Positions 1-8,482 of a stretch of DNA of 22,362 nt are shown here, piece after piece. The translations under genes and the position numbers were made by a program. The notes beneath the pieces were generated by a model. The model made no database searches, was not told the DNA's origin, and was given only the letters and a program-made list of their open reading frames with translations. The first letter of the stretch is position 1; every line of letters begins with the position of its first letter. Source of the DNA: Mastigamoeba balamuthi (lineage: Eukaryota > Evosea > Mastigamoebida > Mastigamoebidae); assembly GCA_902651635.1 (NCBI GenBank), contig CACRSC010001923.1, positions 779,134-801,495 of the forward strand, read 5' to 3'.

Positions 1-102
1 CGGCATATAATTATATGCCGTGCTATGTGCTGCCGGCATATAATTATATGCCGCCGGCATAAAATTCTGTGCCGCCGGCTATGCCGCCGGCATATAAATG
101 TG
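1..102. repeat. Palindromic GC-core/AT-linker repeat, cluster 1
   Basis: Bases 1-20 are a perfect 20-bp palindrome. Further copies of the core end at about 38, 59, 80 and 92, so the main spacing is 21 bp. Most cores read GCCGCCGGC on the plus strand. The cluster lies just downstream of the GTACAT donor at 133 of the minus-strand gene, so it is probably intronic, although the acceptor lies outside the window. Confidence 0.85.
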
Positions 103-133
103 TGTGAATAAAGGAGGAGGGAATTTGATGTAC

Positions 134-2714
134 AGCATTGCTCACGGCCTGGCGCAGGGCTGTGCGAGCATCCTGGAGACTCATGGTGTCGATGTCGTGG
201 ATGTTCCAGGCCTCCATGGGCTGCAGAGACCACCACGTGCGCTTTGCAGGAGCTCCAGGGGCCCTAAGCATCTTGCGGTCTGCTGGTGCTACTGCTGCTG
301 CTGCTGGGGCTGGTGCCAGACACTGCTGGATCTTCAAAGGCGAACGAGGAAGGAGGCGTTGCGGTGCAGCTGGTGCAGCTGGAGCCACGTCCTCGTCATT
401 GCTTTCCTCCCTCGTCCTCTTGCGTGTTGTTGTCTTCTCCTTGTGCTCCTCCTGGTCATCGTCCACGTTGTGCTCCACCACCTTCTTGCCTTGCAGCTCG
501 TCAATGGACTCGGAGCTGGAGCTCTTAGCCTCGTCTCCAGATGCAGAAGACGTTTCCTTGCTGGCCTGCTGGGCTCCCTTGATCTTGTCCTTGATGCTCC
601 GCACAGCATTCAGCATGGCTTTGGGGCCATCCATGGCACGCCCCCTCGCACTGAGGTGGCTGAGGTGATGCACCTCAGCTGCAACTGCAGTCAGCGACGT
701 TGTCGCATTCTGCATGGTGTTGTCTGTCGGGTGAAGTACAACACCTCCAGGCAGTCAGTCCTTGTCTGGACTGCCTCCTCCTTGGTCGGAATGACCCTGT
801 TCCTGGTCAGGGTGGAGATGGCGATGATGGAGGCCTGCACAACAGCGTTGTCGTAGTCCTGGCGTGCCGCAGGCGTCGTTGCCTGCCTGTACTGCTGCAG
901 CAGTGGGCTGAAATGCATGTTAGACTGGTTATGCCGGCAACTTTTTCTATATGCCGCCGGCATATAATTATGCCGGCCATTATGCCGCCGGCATATAATT
1001 ATGCCGGCCATTATGCCGCCGGCATATAGCTTTATGCCGGCGGCACATAAACGAAAAACAGTAAAGTCACAAAAATGATGAAAGCAATTGAAAAACAAGT
1101 GAAAGACAGAGGAAATACGTACAAATTGATTGCGCCCTCGCAGTTGCGCAGGATGTAGTCGATGTAGAAGCGCTGCCGTGCTGTCAGCACAACAGGGTGC
1201 CTTACAGCACCACAGGGGATGCTGATCACCGTGTTCTTCTTCTGCACGCCAGCCACTGAAAACGCCGGGTTGAGGACGAGGCAGTTCAACTGCTTCTTCA
1301 TGCTGGTGTTGACCGGAATGATGAGGTTGAGGAGAACAACGAGAGTCCACTCGTCCTCCACGCAGGCCCAGTACACACTGCCGGACTGCAGCAACGTGGC
1401 CCGTTTGCCGGATTCCATGCGGCAAACGTCCCAGAAGTACACGTCACGCAGGCCCATGCGACGAGGGCCAGTCACGAAGCATGGGACAGTCATTGACCCG
1501 ATCACTGGCAGGTATGTCCCAGTCTGTATCGATTGAGTCAGACATAAGAATTGAGAATGAAATGCGTACTGATCTGGCACTGGCTTCCTTGGGAATCGTG
1601 CTGCTATCCGTGGTGATGTCTCCAGGGCGTGGTTGAGGGTACAGGGCCATGAGGTCAGCCCATTCGTGCTCGGAGCACTCTGCTGGGCGACCCGCCACAC
1701 GGGGGTCCATGGCAGCAACCTGCTGCCTGGTGCGCACCCCAGCACCCTGGAATGCCCCCCAGTCACAGGAAGCTGAGGAAGCGGGCCAGGGCCGGGGCTT
1801 CTGCCACGGCTGCAGCTCCCTGGCACCAGAGGAAGCAGGCCATCCCACGTTCCGGGCCTGCATGCTGGTGGGCTCAGCACTAGGGGCCCCCCCACTGTCG
1901 CTGTCGTCCTCGTCCCCCTCTTGGTCCTGTTGCTCGTCCTCCACGTTCTCCTCCTGCTCGTCCTGCTGCTTGTCCTGCTGCTCAGCCTCTGCATCGTCCT
2001 GCTGCTCGGTGTCACCGTCCTGCTGCTCAGTGTTCTTGTCCTGCTCCATCGGCTGCTCGTTCGCCTTCTCTGGCTCAATGTCCTGCTGCTGCTGGGGCTC
2101 GGGAGACAGCTCGGGCTCAGCGGCTGGTGCTGCTGCTGCTGCCATGGCCTCGCGTTCAACTGGGGCTGCAGGTGATTGTGTCAGTGGCATATAGTTATGT
2201 GCCGGCTTATATGCCGGCGGCATAGAATTATATGCCGGCGGCATAATGGCCGGCATAAGTATGTGCCGGCGGCATAGAATTATATGCCGGCGGCATAGAA
2301 TTTTATGCCGGCGGCATATAATTATATGCCGGCGGCATAATGGCCGGCATAAGTATGTGCCGGCGGCATATACTATGTACCGCCGGCACTGTCGCCGGTA
2401 CAGAATTAAACCGCCGGCACATAGCGTGTGCCGGCAGATGATTGTGAGTTTGAAGAGGGAAGAACTCACCAGAACGGCATGCCATCGAGGCCTGCGGTGC
2501 AGGGGCTTGATCGGGGGATGAAGGCACACCCAGCCTCTCGCGCTCACGCTGTGCAACACAGCGCATATACTGTTGGTATAGGGCGTATTCAACTTCAAAC
2601 TCGGTGGGCTGGGAATGCTTGAGAAGGAGAACGAGTGGGAGTGAAGTGAATGCGGTGACATACCTCGGGCTTCCCCTTCTTGGGGGTGCTTGGCGCAGAT
2701 GGCGTGGTTGACAT
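134..2714 (-). CDS. Acidic Q/E/D-rich protein of unknown function, six exons, 3' part outside window
   Basis: I do not recognise the family. The model, in transcript order, is exons 2714-2664, 2608-2470, 2165-1570, 1523-1123, 907-740 and 659-134. All introns are GT-AG and phases match at every junction (0, 1, 0, 2, 2), giving 627 codons with no stop. Exon 6 ends at a GTACAT donor, so the gene continues past base 1. The start ATG at 2714 gives a Ser/Thr/Pro/Lys-rich N terminus. Residues about 75-155 are a low-complexity acidic stretch with repeated EQQD/QQDE motifs. Exon 4 (about 262-395) is the most globular-looking part, rich in hydrophobic beta-like segments. Exon 6 has Ser-rich and mixed-charge runs and a basic RKRTRE motif that could be a nuclear signal. 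Introns 2 and 4 and the terminal intron carry the palindromic repeat clusters; introns 1, 3 and 5 (55, 46, 80 nt) do not. The 739/660 junction is least certain; an acceptor at 652-651 also keeps frame. Confidence 0.62.
938..1048. repeat. Palindromic GC-core/AT-linker repeat, cluster 2 (intronic)
   Basis: It lies inside intron 4 (1122-908) of the minus-strand gene. Successive cores end at 962, 979, 993, 1010 and 1024, giving the spacing pattern 17, 14, 17, 14, which is 31 bp per composite unit. Long cores (GCCGCCGGC) alternate with a short GCCGGCC form. The last copy, near 1035-1043, is in the opposite orientation and makes an inverted pair with its neighbour. Confidence 0.88.
2186..2437. repeat. 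Palindromic GC-core/AT-linker repeat, cluster 3 (longest, intronic)
   Basis: It fills most of the 304-nt intron 2 (2469-2166) of the minus-strand gene. Core starts at 2212, 2233, 2247, 2264, 2285, 2306, 2327, 2341 and 2358 give spacings 21, 14, 17, 21, 21, 21, 14, 17. A higher-order block with the short GGCCGGC form recurs at about 2241-2275 and 2335-2370. Cores read GCCGGCGGC on the plus strand, opposite to cluster 2 although both sit in introns of the same gene. The edge near 2380-2437 is diverged. Confidence 0.9.
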
Positions 2715-2820
2715 CGGCTTGTAGGAGCTTGTAGGACAACCCAAACAATTTTTGAAAAATGATGTCATCTGCCGGCGGCACATAATATCTGCCGGCGGCA
2801 CAGCTGCAGGCATAGCAGGG
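2715..2820. promoter_or_regulatory. Divergent intergenic region with repeat cluster 4
   Basis: These 106 bp separate the start codons of the minus-strand gene (2714) and the plus-strand gene (2821), so they should hold both promoters and 5' leaders. Two GCCGGCGGCACA units start at 2770 and 2790 (20-bp spacing). The region otherwise holds an A/T-rich stretch around 2745-2765 and no TATA box I can defend. The divergent arrangement suggests shared control. The promoter role is inferred only from position. Confidence 0.5.
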
Positions 2821-5638
2821 ATGGAAGCCGAAGATGGCGCCTGGCCTATTCGCGGCAAGTACAAGTGCAGTACGCATGTGCACAAGGCTCAACTGGGCCC
2901 AGCCGACGTCCCAGACGGCGACCCAGTTGACCCAGACCTGTGTCATGTTCGGGCACTCGAGGCACAGGTCAGGAACCTCAGGCAACAGAACAGGCGGCTC
3001 AGCACTCAGCTGGAGGTGTACAAGGGCATCGATAGACGGAATCCAGCTCAGGTGCGTGCTGCAAAACACGAGCTGCAGACTGCCGTGGAACCCACAGGGC
3101 TGGAGGAGGCCACGTTTCCTCAGTACATTGCTGCACTGAGGCAGACGATGCCCAGCTTAATGCTCGTTCTGTGCTCTCTCCTGGGCTACAAGGACTCAGC
3201 CCCTGACAACGACCTGGCCATGCGTGTGCTCGCCATATACGTCATCTGTGCACGCAGCTATTCACAGAGAAAGGACGTGCACTTCAGCATGTTGCTTTCC
3301 TGCCGTCTGTGGAGTCATACTACTCCTACAGCTGTGTGGGACCTGTTTCGCCAGCTTCGACTCGTGTACGATCGCAAAACGACAACGAACAAGCTGGATA
3401 AGGCCAGGCACAAGCAGGCCATGCTGCTGCAGAAACACTGTGTGCAGGTTGCAGACAACCTGCAGGTGGCTGTAGGGTGCGGTTTCCAGCGTCTGGACAG
3501 GCATGCCACGATGCTGCATGGTGTGGTGTGGGGGGGAATAGTACCCAATGACGACTACCTCCAGAGAGTGCAGTCGGACACGCTCTACACACTTACAGTA
3601 CGTTGTTTTTGTTAAATTAGCTGTCCTACGTGCTGCTGGCATATAATTATATGCCGGCGGCACATAATTATATGCCGGCGGCATAATGGCCGGCATAATT
3701 ATATGCCGGCGGCATAATGGCCGGCATAATTATATGCCGGCGGCATATAATTAGATGCCAGCACAGAGCATATTGTGGCATCTCACTTTGCATCACTCCA
3801 GCAACAAACTGACCTGCCTGATATTTGCAGGAGGGTGTCGTACTTCCCAATGTACTGCCCAGGGGTGTTCTGCCCTCAGAACAGCCACCTGATGACGTGC
3901 AGCAAACCGTGGAGTTGTGTGCAATGTACTGCCCACTGGTGCCACACTCCCCTGTCCTACCTCTCGAGTGCAGCTCCTGCACTTTTGCGTGGATGTCTCT
4001 GTCTGGCAGCTCTCTGTCATGCCCACGACCTGTCAAGGAGGTGCTGGGAGAGGTTGTTCGTCGGGCTTTCTTCTGGGGGATGTACTGCAACAAGACAGGG
4101 TGCCCGTTGTCAGTTCCTCCTGTGGAGAGCTGCAACAGGCATCTGTCCACACTCATCAGCTGCCAGATGTGGACTGGTGGCAGCACAGAGTCTGCACAGA
4201 CTGCCTCTTATACGGACATGGTCCGTTTCGTGGAGGAGACTCGGTTGGGAGTGGCCACAGGAGGCATTGGTGCCCAGCTGCCCCTGATGCCGGTGTTCGA
4301 GGGCGACCAGCAGGTGTTCTCCAAGCTATGGCGAATGCGTGACCAGGAAGAGAGCCCACTGCACAGTACAATCATCCCATCACTGGCTGGCTGGCACCAG
4401 ATGAAAACAATGGCCTTTGCAATCAGGGAGATGTGGGACTGCCTCATTACCCCGACTCTGGCTTTCCTGGGTCGCAAGGGAACAAAGGACATGCTCAAGA
4501 ACTTCATTCAGCTGGATGACACGATCGTGCTTCTGGTCTCTGCCCTGCTGCCATGGGTGCTGCAGACTGTCACGTCCCACCCGAGCTATGACCCCACAGT
4601 TCTGATGTCGATCAACTGTCTTGCCCAGTGTCAGGACATTCCCTCTCGTCCCCGAAGTCTTCTGTGCTTCTGCCTGCACTACGGGCTGCCCTACTGCTAC
4701 ATGAGGGCCACAGTACGTGCTGGGAGGTCTCTGGAGTTCATAGGGCTCCTGCAGCTCTGTCCACAGCTGTTCTACGCCACTCGTCACCACCAGTATAAGG
4801 TTATGACTGCCCAGTTTCTCAGTTTATGGATTGCTGGTGGCTTGCATCCGACTCACAGGGCTGCTATACTCGAGACCATCACTCTTCGAACGAATAGGGC
4901 CAGTCCTTATGCTCACTGCAGTGATGACTGCTGTGAAAAGGTCCGTTTTCCTCTTATGCCGTTGTATATGCCGCCGGCACATAATTATATGCCGCCGGCA
5001 CATGCATTATGCCGCCGGCATAATTTTCTATGCCGCCGGCATATGTTATATGCCGCCGGCATAATTTATATGCCGCCGGCATAAGTGCCATAAAAACAAC
5101 ATAACTTCATCTAATTCACTCATTGCAACACACTGTACTCTCACAGATGGTAAGAAGCATCAAGGCGCACTGCAAGGCATCCCTGCCATCAATCCAGCAG
5201 CATTCCAGGCTCATCTCAGTTGCCAAGGACAATGACAACTGGTTGGAGCACTGTGTTCATCCAGATTCGCCCTTCAATTGTGATGCTGATGCTCAGGGGC
5301 TGCGCTACAGGCTCAGCACCATCAAGGGAACTACTGAGGAGGTCAAACGCCTTGGAGAGCACATCATGCAGGTGACTCGTCGTGCAGAAAGAGAGTCTCC
5401 TGTTTGGAGCAATGCGAACCTGGACTCCTGGCTCTCCAACTCCAACGAACTACTCTCGACCAGTCCTCTGCAGATGGACCTCGAGATGTTTGAAGAGGGA
5501 TTCATCAACCCAGATGCATCCTTCGATGGCCTGAACGACGTTATGGCTGATCCAAAGGACTGCATCATGGATTGTGTTGAGTGCAGTAATGACGATGATG
5601 CCCTCTCCTCCGATGAATCTGACCCTGAGTGTGACTAA
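2821..5638 (+). CDS. DUF6589-like, probably transposon-derived protein (792 aa, three exons)
   Basis: Exons 2821-3597, 3831-4940 and 5147-5638 join at phase 0 through GTACGT...GCAG (233 nt) and GTCCGT...ACAG (206 nt) introns and give 792 aa ending at TAA. ATG 2821 is the first in-frame ATG. Residues about 40-70 form a short coiled coil (LEAQVRNLRQQNRRL). The rest resembles, from memory, the layout of DUF6589 proteins: an N-terminal helical region with a KDVHFSMLLSCRLW block, a central GDQQVFSKLW motif followed by an aligned Gly/His segment (GWHQMK), a CPQLFYATRHHQYK segment near residue 560, and a C-terminal DDCCEK/MVRSIKAHCK motif spanning exons 2 and 3. The tail is acidic (SSDESDPECD). I see no proven catalytic triad. 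DUF6589 membership is an inference without a search, and a transposase or domesticated-transposon role is more speculative still. Both introns are largely filled by palindromic repeats. Confidence 0.68.
3631..3765. repeat. Palindromic GC-core/AT-linker repeat, cluster 5 (intronic)
   Basis: It occupies intron 1 (3598-3830) of the plus-strand gene. Core starts at 3652, 3673, 3687, 3704, 3718, 3735 and 3756 give spacings 21, 14, 17, 14, 17, 21. This is the same two-interval pattern as cluster 3. Every core reads GCCGGCGGC or GGCCGGC on the plus strand. Intervening linkers are ATAATTATA-type. Confidence 0.9.
4955..5086. repeat. Palindromic GC-core/AT-linker repeat, cluster 6 (intronic)
   Basis: It lies in intron 2 (4941-5146) of the plus-strand gene. 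Six copies of ATGCCGCCGGCA start at 4968, 4989, 5009, 5030, 5050 and 5070, for a mean period of 20.4 bp. The core is invariant while the 8-9 bp A/T linkers differ. The orientation (GCCGCCGGC) is opposite to cluster 5 in the same gene. Confidence 0.9.
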
Positions 5639-5858
5639 AGCAATGGAACCAGTTGGTTATTACAATTGAAAGCCACTGCGTCTGCTTTGAATGTCTTCTT
5701 GATTACCATTGACCACAAAACGACAGAAACTCTTCATGCCGACTCATAGGCCGGCATATATGCCGGCATATACACTGTGCCACCGGCATAGTCGATGGCC
5801 GAGCTGTGCCGCCGGCACATATGCTGGCACATATCGCCTTTGTCACTAATCACTTGAT
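5639..5858. repeat. Downstream flank of the DUF6589-like gene with degenerate repeat cluster 7
   Basis: These 220 bp run from the TAA of the plus-strand gene to the retroelement remnant. Bases about 5639-5740 look like a 3' UTR with no obvious gene. Bases about 5748-5830 carry degraded copies of the palindromic repeat, including GGCCGGCATATATGCCGGCATA and spaced GCCGCCGGC/GCTGGC variants. The family does not reappear to the right of this point, so this marks the edge of the repeat-bearing unit. Confidence 0.65.
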
Positions 5859-7716
5859 TTGAAAAATTTCTGTGAAATCGTGCTTCAAATGCATAAAAGA
5901 GCTTCTGATATTAAGGGCATGTGCTATTCATCAATTGTTACGATTTTGACCCTTTTGATGGGAATTCCTGCCCATCACTCTTCCCTGCTGTTCTACTCAT
6001 GCAAATTGACGAAACTCGAGCGCAAATCCCCAGTAATTGAAAAGGAGGTCATTGGAGTCATCGAGCTCACACAAAAGGCCCGACCTTACATCTTCGGCCC
6101 CCTGGTCATCGAACCTGACCACTCGAATTTGCAGTGGATGTACACCTTGCAGAACCATAGGGTGCAGCGTTGGTCTGTCGCATTGTCCGAATTTGAGCAT
6201 TCAATCATCTACAAACCCGGTGAGGAAAACCCCATCGGGGACTACTTTTCCCGGTCAGTTCCCCTCGACAATGGTGAAGAGAAAGTCAATTGGTTGGTTC
6301 AGGCCAGTACAATCATCGAGAACTGCGCATGCTATGAGCAGGACATCGCAGTTCTCAAGTCCTTTGTTAATTTGACAGCTCACGAGGTCGTCAACAGGGT
6401 CATCATACTTTCTGCCAAGACACCTAAGGACATTCGAGCCCGTATATTCGCCCTCGGCCACTCTGTACCCTACGTGGGTCATGGAGGCATTGCACGTACT
6501 GACAGCTTCAATTGAATCGGCCATCAAGTGGCCTGGCATTGCTAACTGCATCGCAAAACTTGCCAGAAACTTCGAGCAATTCGTCCACATGCAGGCGAAA
6601 TGGGCACTACACGTGCAGAGTTGCCATTCGAATTCCTGTTCATGGACCACATTGGGAAGCTCACTGAGTCCAACAACAAGCACTACATCCTCACTGTCAT
6701 CAATCGATTCTCGCTATGGACCTGGCTCGTCTCCACTGAGTCCACGGATGCAGAGGAGGTCATGAATGCATTGTGGAAGTACGTCTTCAGTTCCAAGTCA
6801 TTCCCGAGGACAATTGGTACGGACAGCACAGGCGCATTCAAGTCCGAGGCATTTTCCTCAATGCTGAAGGGCCTTGACATCAACCATCACATCTCGGCAC
6901 CGCACCACCCACAAGGTCATGGAGTCATTGAAGTTCGCAACAAACAGGTCGTGGACATTGTTCGTGCTGTAGTGAAGGATGACAAGGACTGGAACGTCAG
7001 CCTCCCTGCAATTTCCCTCGCCATAAACTGCACGGTGTCAAGGCTGCTTGGAACATCACTGTTCCATAATCCACAACTTCGAGCCACGTCTCCCACTCAA
7101 CATCGCCGTTGGAGGACAGCAGGCTAACAAGGACATCGTGGAGTCAGATGACCAGTACGAATTCGCCCAGTGCAACATCGTCAAGGCGGCCGAATTGTTC
7201 CCTGTCATCCAAGAACTCCAAAAATGCATCGAGGACGAGAACCACACAAGATACATCGCATCTGCCAAGGGCAAGACGTCGTACCAGCCCGGGGACTACG
7301 TGATCCTGTGGAGCAAGTGGGACGAGAAGCTTGACCTCGCATGGTCGGGACCGTTTGTTGTAGTCGGCACTCACAAGGACTTGAACGTTATCTACAAAAT
7401 CAAAAGCCTTGTCGATCACGTACGCAGCACTGCGCACGTGGACTGTCTCCACTTCTTCTACCCTGGGGATATGACCCTCGAGCAGCTCTCGAAGGAAGCT
7501 TGCAACAGGGGCGAGTTCCTTATCAAGAAGGTCTACAAGCACAGGCGCAAGAACGGAAAATTGTATTTCCGTATCAAGTACGTCGGTTTCCCTGACATAT
7601 CAGACGACCACCCTGATGCATGGAACGTCTACGAGAACGTCTGTTGGTGTGCTCCAGTCAAGGAGTACATGAACCTCCACAAGATCGCCAAGCCGAAACT
7701 CTTCAAACGGGGGTAG
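5859..7716 (+). pseudogene. Pol remnant: RNase H, integrase core, chromodomain, with three frameshifts
   Basis: Bases 5859-6512 encode a Ty3-type RNase H, with the CKLTKLERKSPVIEKEV block, a PDHSNLQWM segment and the YKPGEENPIGDYFSR end. The integrase zinc-binding region follows in another frame (about 6513-6600), and the two Cys normally expected in its last helix are not visible. The integrase core returns to the first frame at about 6600-7070 and shows Asp in FMDHIG, Asp in GTDSTGAF and Glu in HGVIEVRNK, so a D,D-35-E-type triad is present. A third shift near 7045-7075 leads to the C-terminal part (FEPRLPLNIAVGG, then KTSYQPGDYVILWSKW) and a chromodomain (LIKKVYKHRRKNGKLYFRI), which ends at TAG 7716. 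The broken frames mean it is not expected to be active. Confidence 0.82.
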
Positions 7717-7817
7717 GCGAAATTCGTTGATACGATTTCGGAGAGGTCCTTCCCCGACACTGAGTGACAGCAGCCCAGCTGCTTACACACAACATCTCCT
7801 ACAGTTCTTCCTTTCAT

Positions 7818-7829
7818 GAAGAGGGGGAA
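7818..7829 (+). other. Polypurine tract of the Ty3/gypsy remnant
   Basis: GAAGAGGGGGAA is a pure purine run immediately before the TG that opens the probable 3' LTR, about 100 bp after the pol stop. In LTR retroelements this is where plus-strand DNA synthesis is primed. Confidence 0.7.
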
Positions 7830-8051
7830 TGTAGTGATCTTCTCATCCCAATTCTCACCTCAACGTCACCACCACCAGATATCACAACAGAGCTCTCTTT
7901 CCCTTCGTTCAGTCACACCCACCTCAGGGCCCTAACCCCCATTAAAGTGCCAGAGCTTGGGTGGACTCAGTTGATGGTGCAGTGCCAGGCGACTTCTGGA
8001 AGGAAGCCTAATGCATGAATACATACAACTCTTTTTTGGTCACTCTCTACA
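7830..8051 (+). mobile_element. Probable 3' LTR (222 bp)
   Basis: It begins TGTAG directly after the polypurine tract. The first matching inverted end downstream is CTACA at 8047-8051, giving a 222-bp unit with TG...CA termini and 5-bp terminal inverted repeats. The right end rests on that short match only, and no 5' LTR is available for comparison. Confidence 0.5.
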
Positions 8052-8482
8052 ATGTGGTAACAATTTCTTTTTTTAAAGATGTACCTTTCTCAAATCCCTA
8101 AAGGAAAAGCAAGATGTGATTTGCAAAGGCTCGTGCCGCGTTTTTTATTGCCGTTAAGGTGCATTGCGTCAGAAAGAGACGTGTAACCTAGCGGAATAAT
8201 TCTACTTCGACCCCCGCCTGATTGAAGTGTTTTCACGTTGTGTAGCTTAGGGACACCTTTGGCACGGTGATACAGCGGCTTGGGTCTGATGGAACACTGG
8301 CACGTGATTGATGCATCACGTGGTTGTAGGTAACACAAAGGAGGTTGAGATTAACCTGAGTTGGTCCTATTGACAGGTAGATAATTCTTGTCAAATTCCT
8401 CCTGAAATGCCCAAATAATTCTGCGTTATACTTATATCATTCGGTTAACTAAATAGTATTCGGTGGTCATTCTCAAATTTCT
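8052..8482. promoter_or_regulatory. Upstream region of the ART-kinase gene with paired CACGTG boxes
   Basis: These 431 bp separate the LTR from the ART-kinase start codon. I see no convincing ORF or RNA gene. Bases 8301-8322 form an imperfect 22-bp palindrome with CACGTG at both ends (8301-8306 and 8317-8322), a bHLH/bZIP-type site about 160-180 bp upstream of the ATG. Bases about 8375-8482 are A/T-rich. Regulatory function is inferred from motif and position. Confidence 0.4.

Larger units (their letters stand above)
5859..8051 (+). mobile_element. 5'-truncated Ty3/gypsy (chromovirus-type) LTR retrotransposon remnant
   Basis: The remnant keeps the end of pol (RNase H, integrase, chromodomain), a polypurine tract and a probable 3' LTR in the usual order. 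It lacks the 5' LTR, gag, protease and reverse transcriptase. The truncated left end abuts repeat cluster 7. Order and domains are diagnostic of Ty3/gypsy rather than Copia elements, because integrase follows RNase H. No second LTR is visible in the window. Confidence 0.75.

Noticed and set aside
2186-2437. CRISPR-like array
   Set aside because: The units are regularly spaced, but the linkers are similar A/T sequences rather than unique spacers, the period is only about 21 bp, and the context is a spliceosomal intron.
2246-2521. Short peptides with repeated CRRH, YAAGI or MPPA motifs
   Set aside because: They are translations of the palindromic repeat in different frames. The 20/21-bp spacing changes frame from unit to unit, so they are not coding.
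1444-3069. A 541-codon minus-strand frame read as one gene
   Set aside because: Its first half is antisense to the plus-strand gene and runs through repeat cluster 3. Only the part corresponding to exon 3 (2165-1570) is retained in the phase-checked model.
8150-8260. tRNA-like B-box (CTTCGACCCC) suggesting a tRNA or tRNA-derived SINE
   Set aside because: The flanking bases do not form a T stem on either strand, and no acceptor or anticodon stem could be placed.
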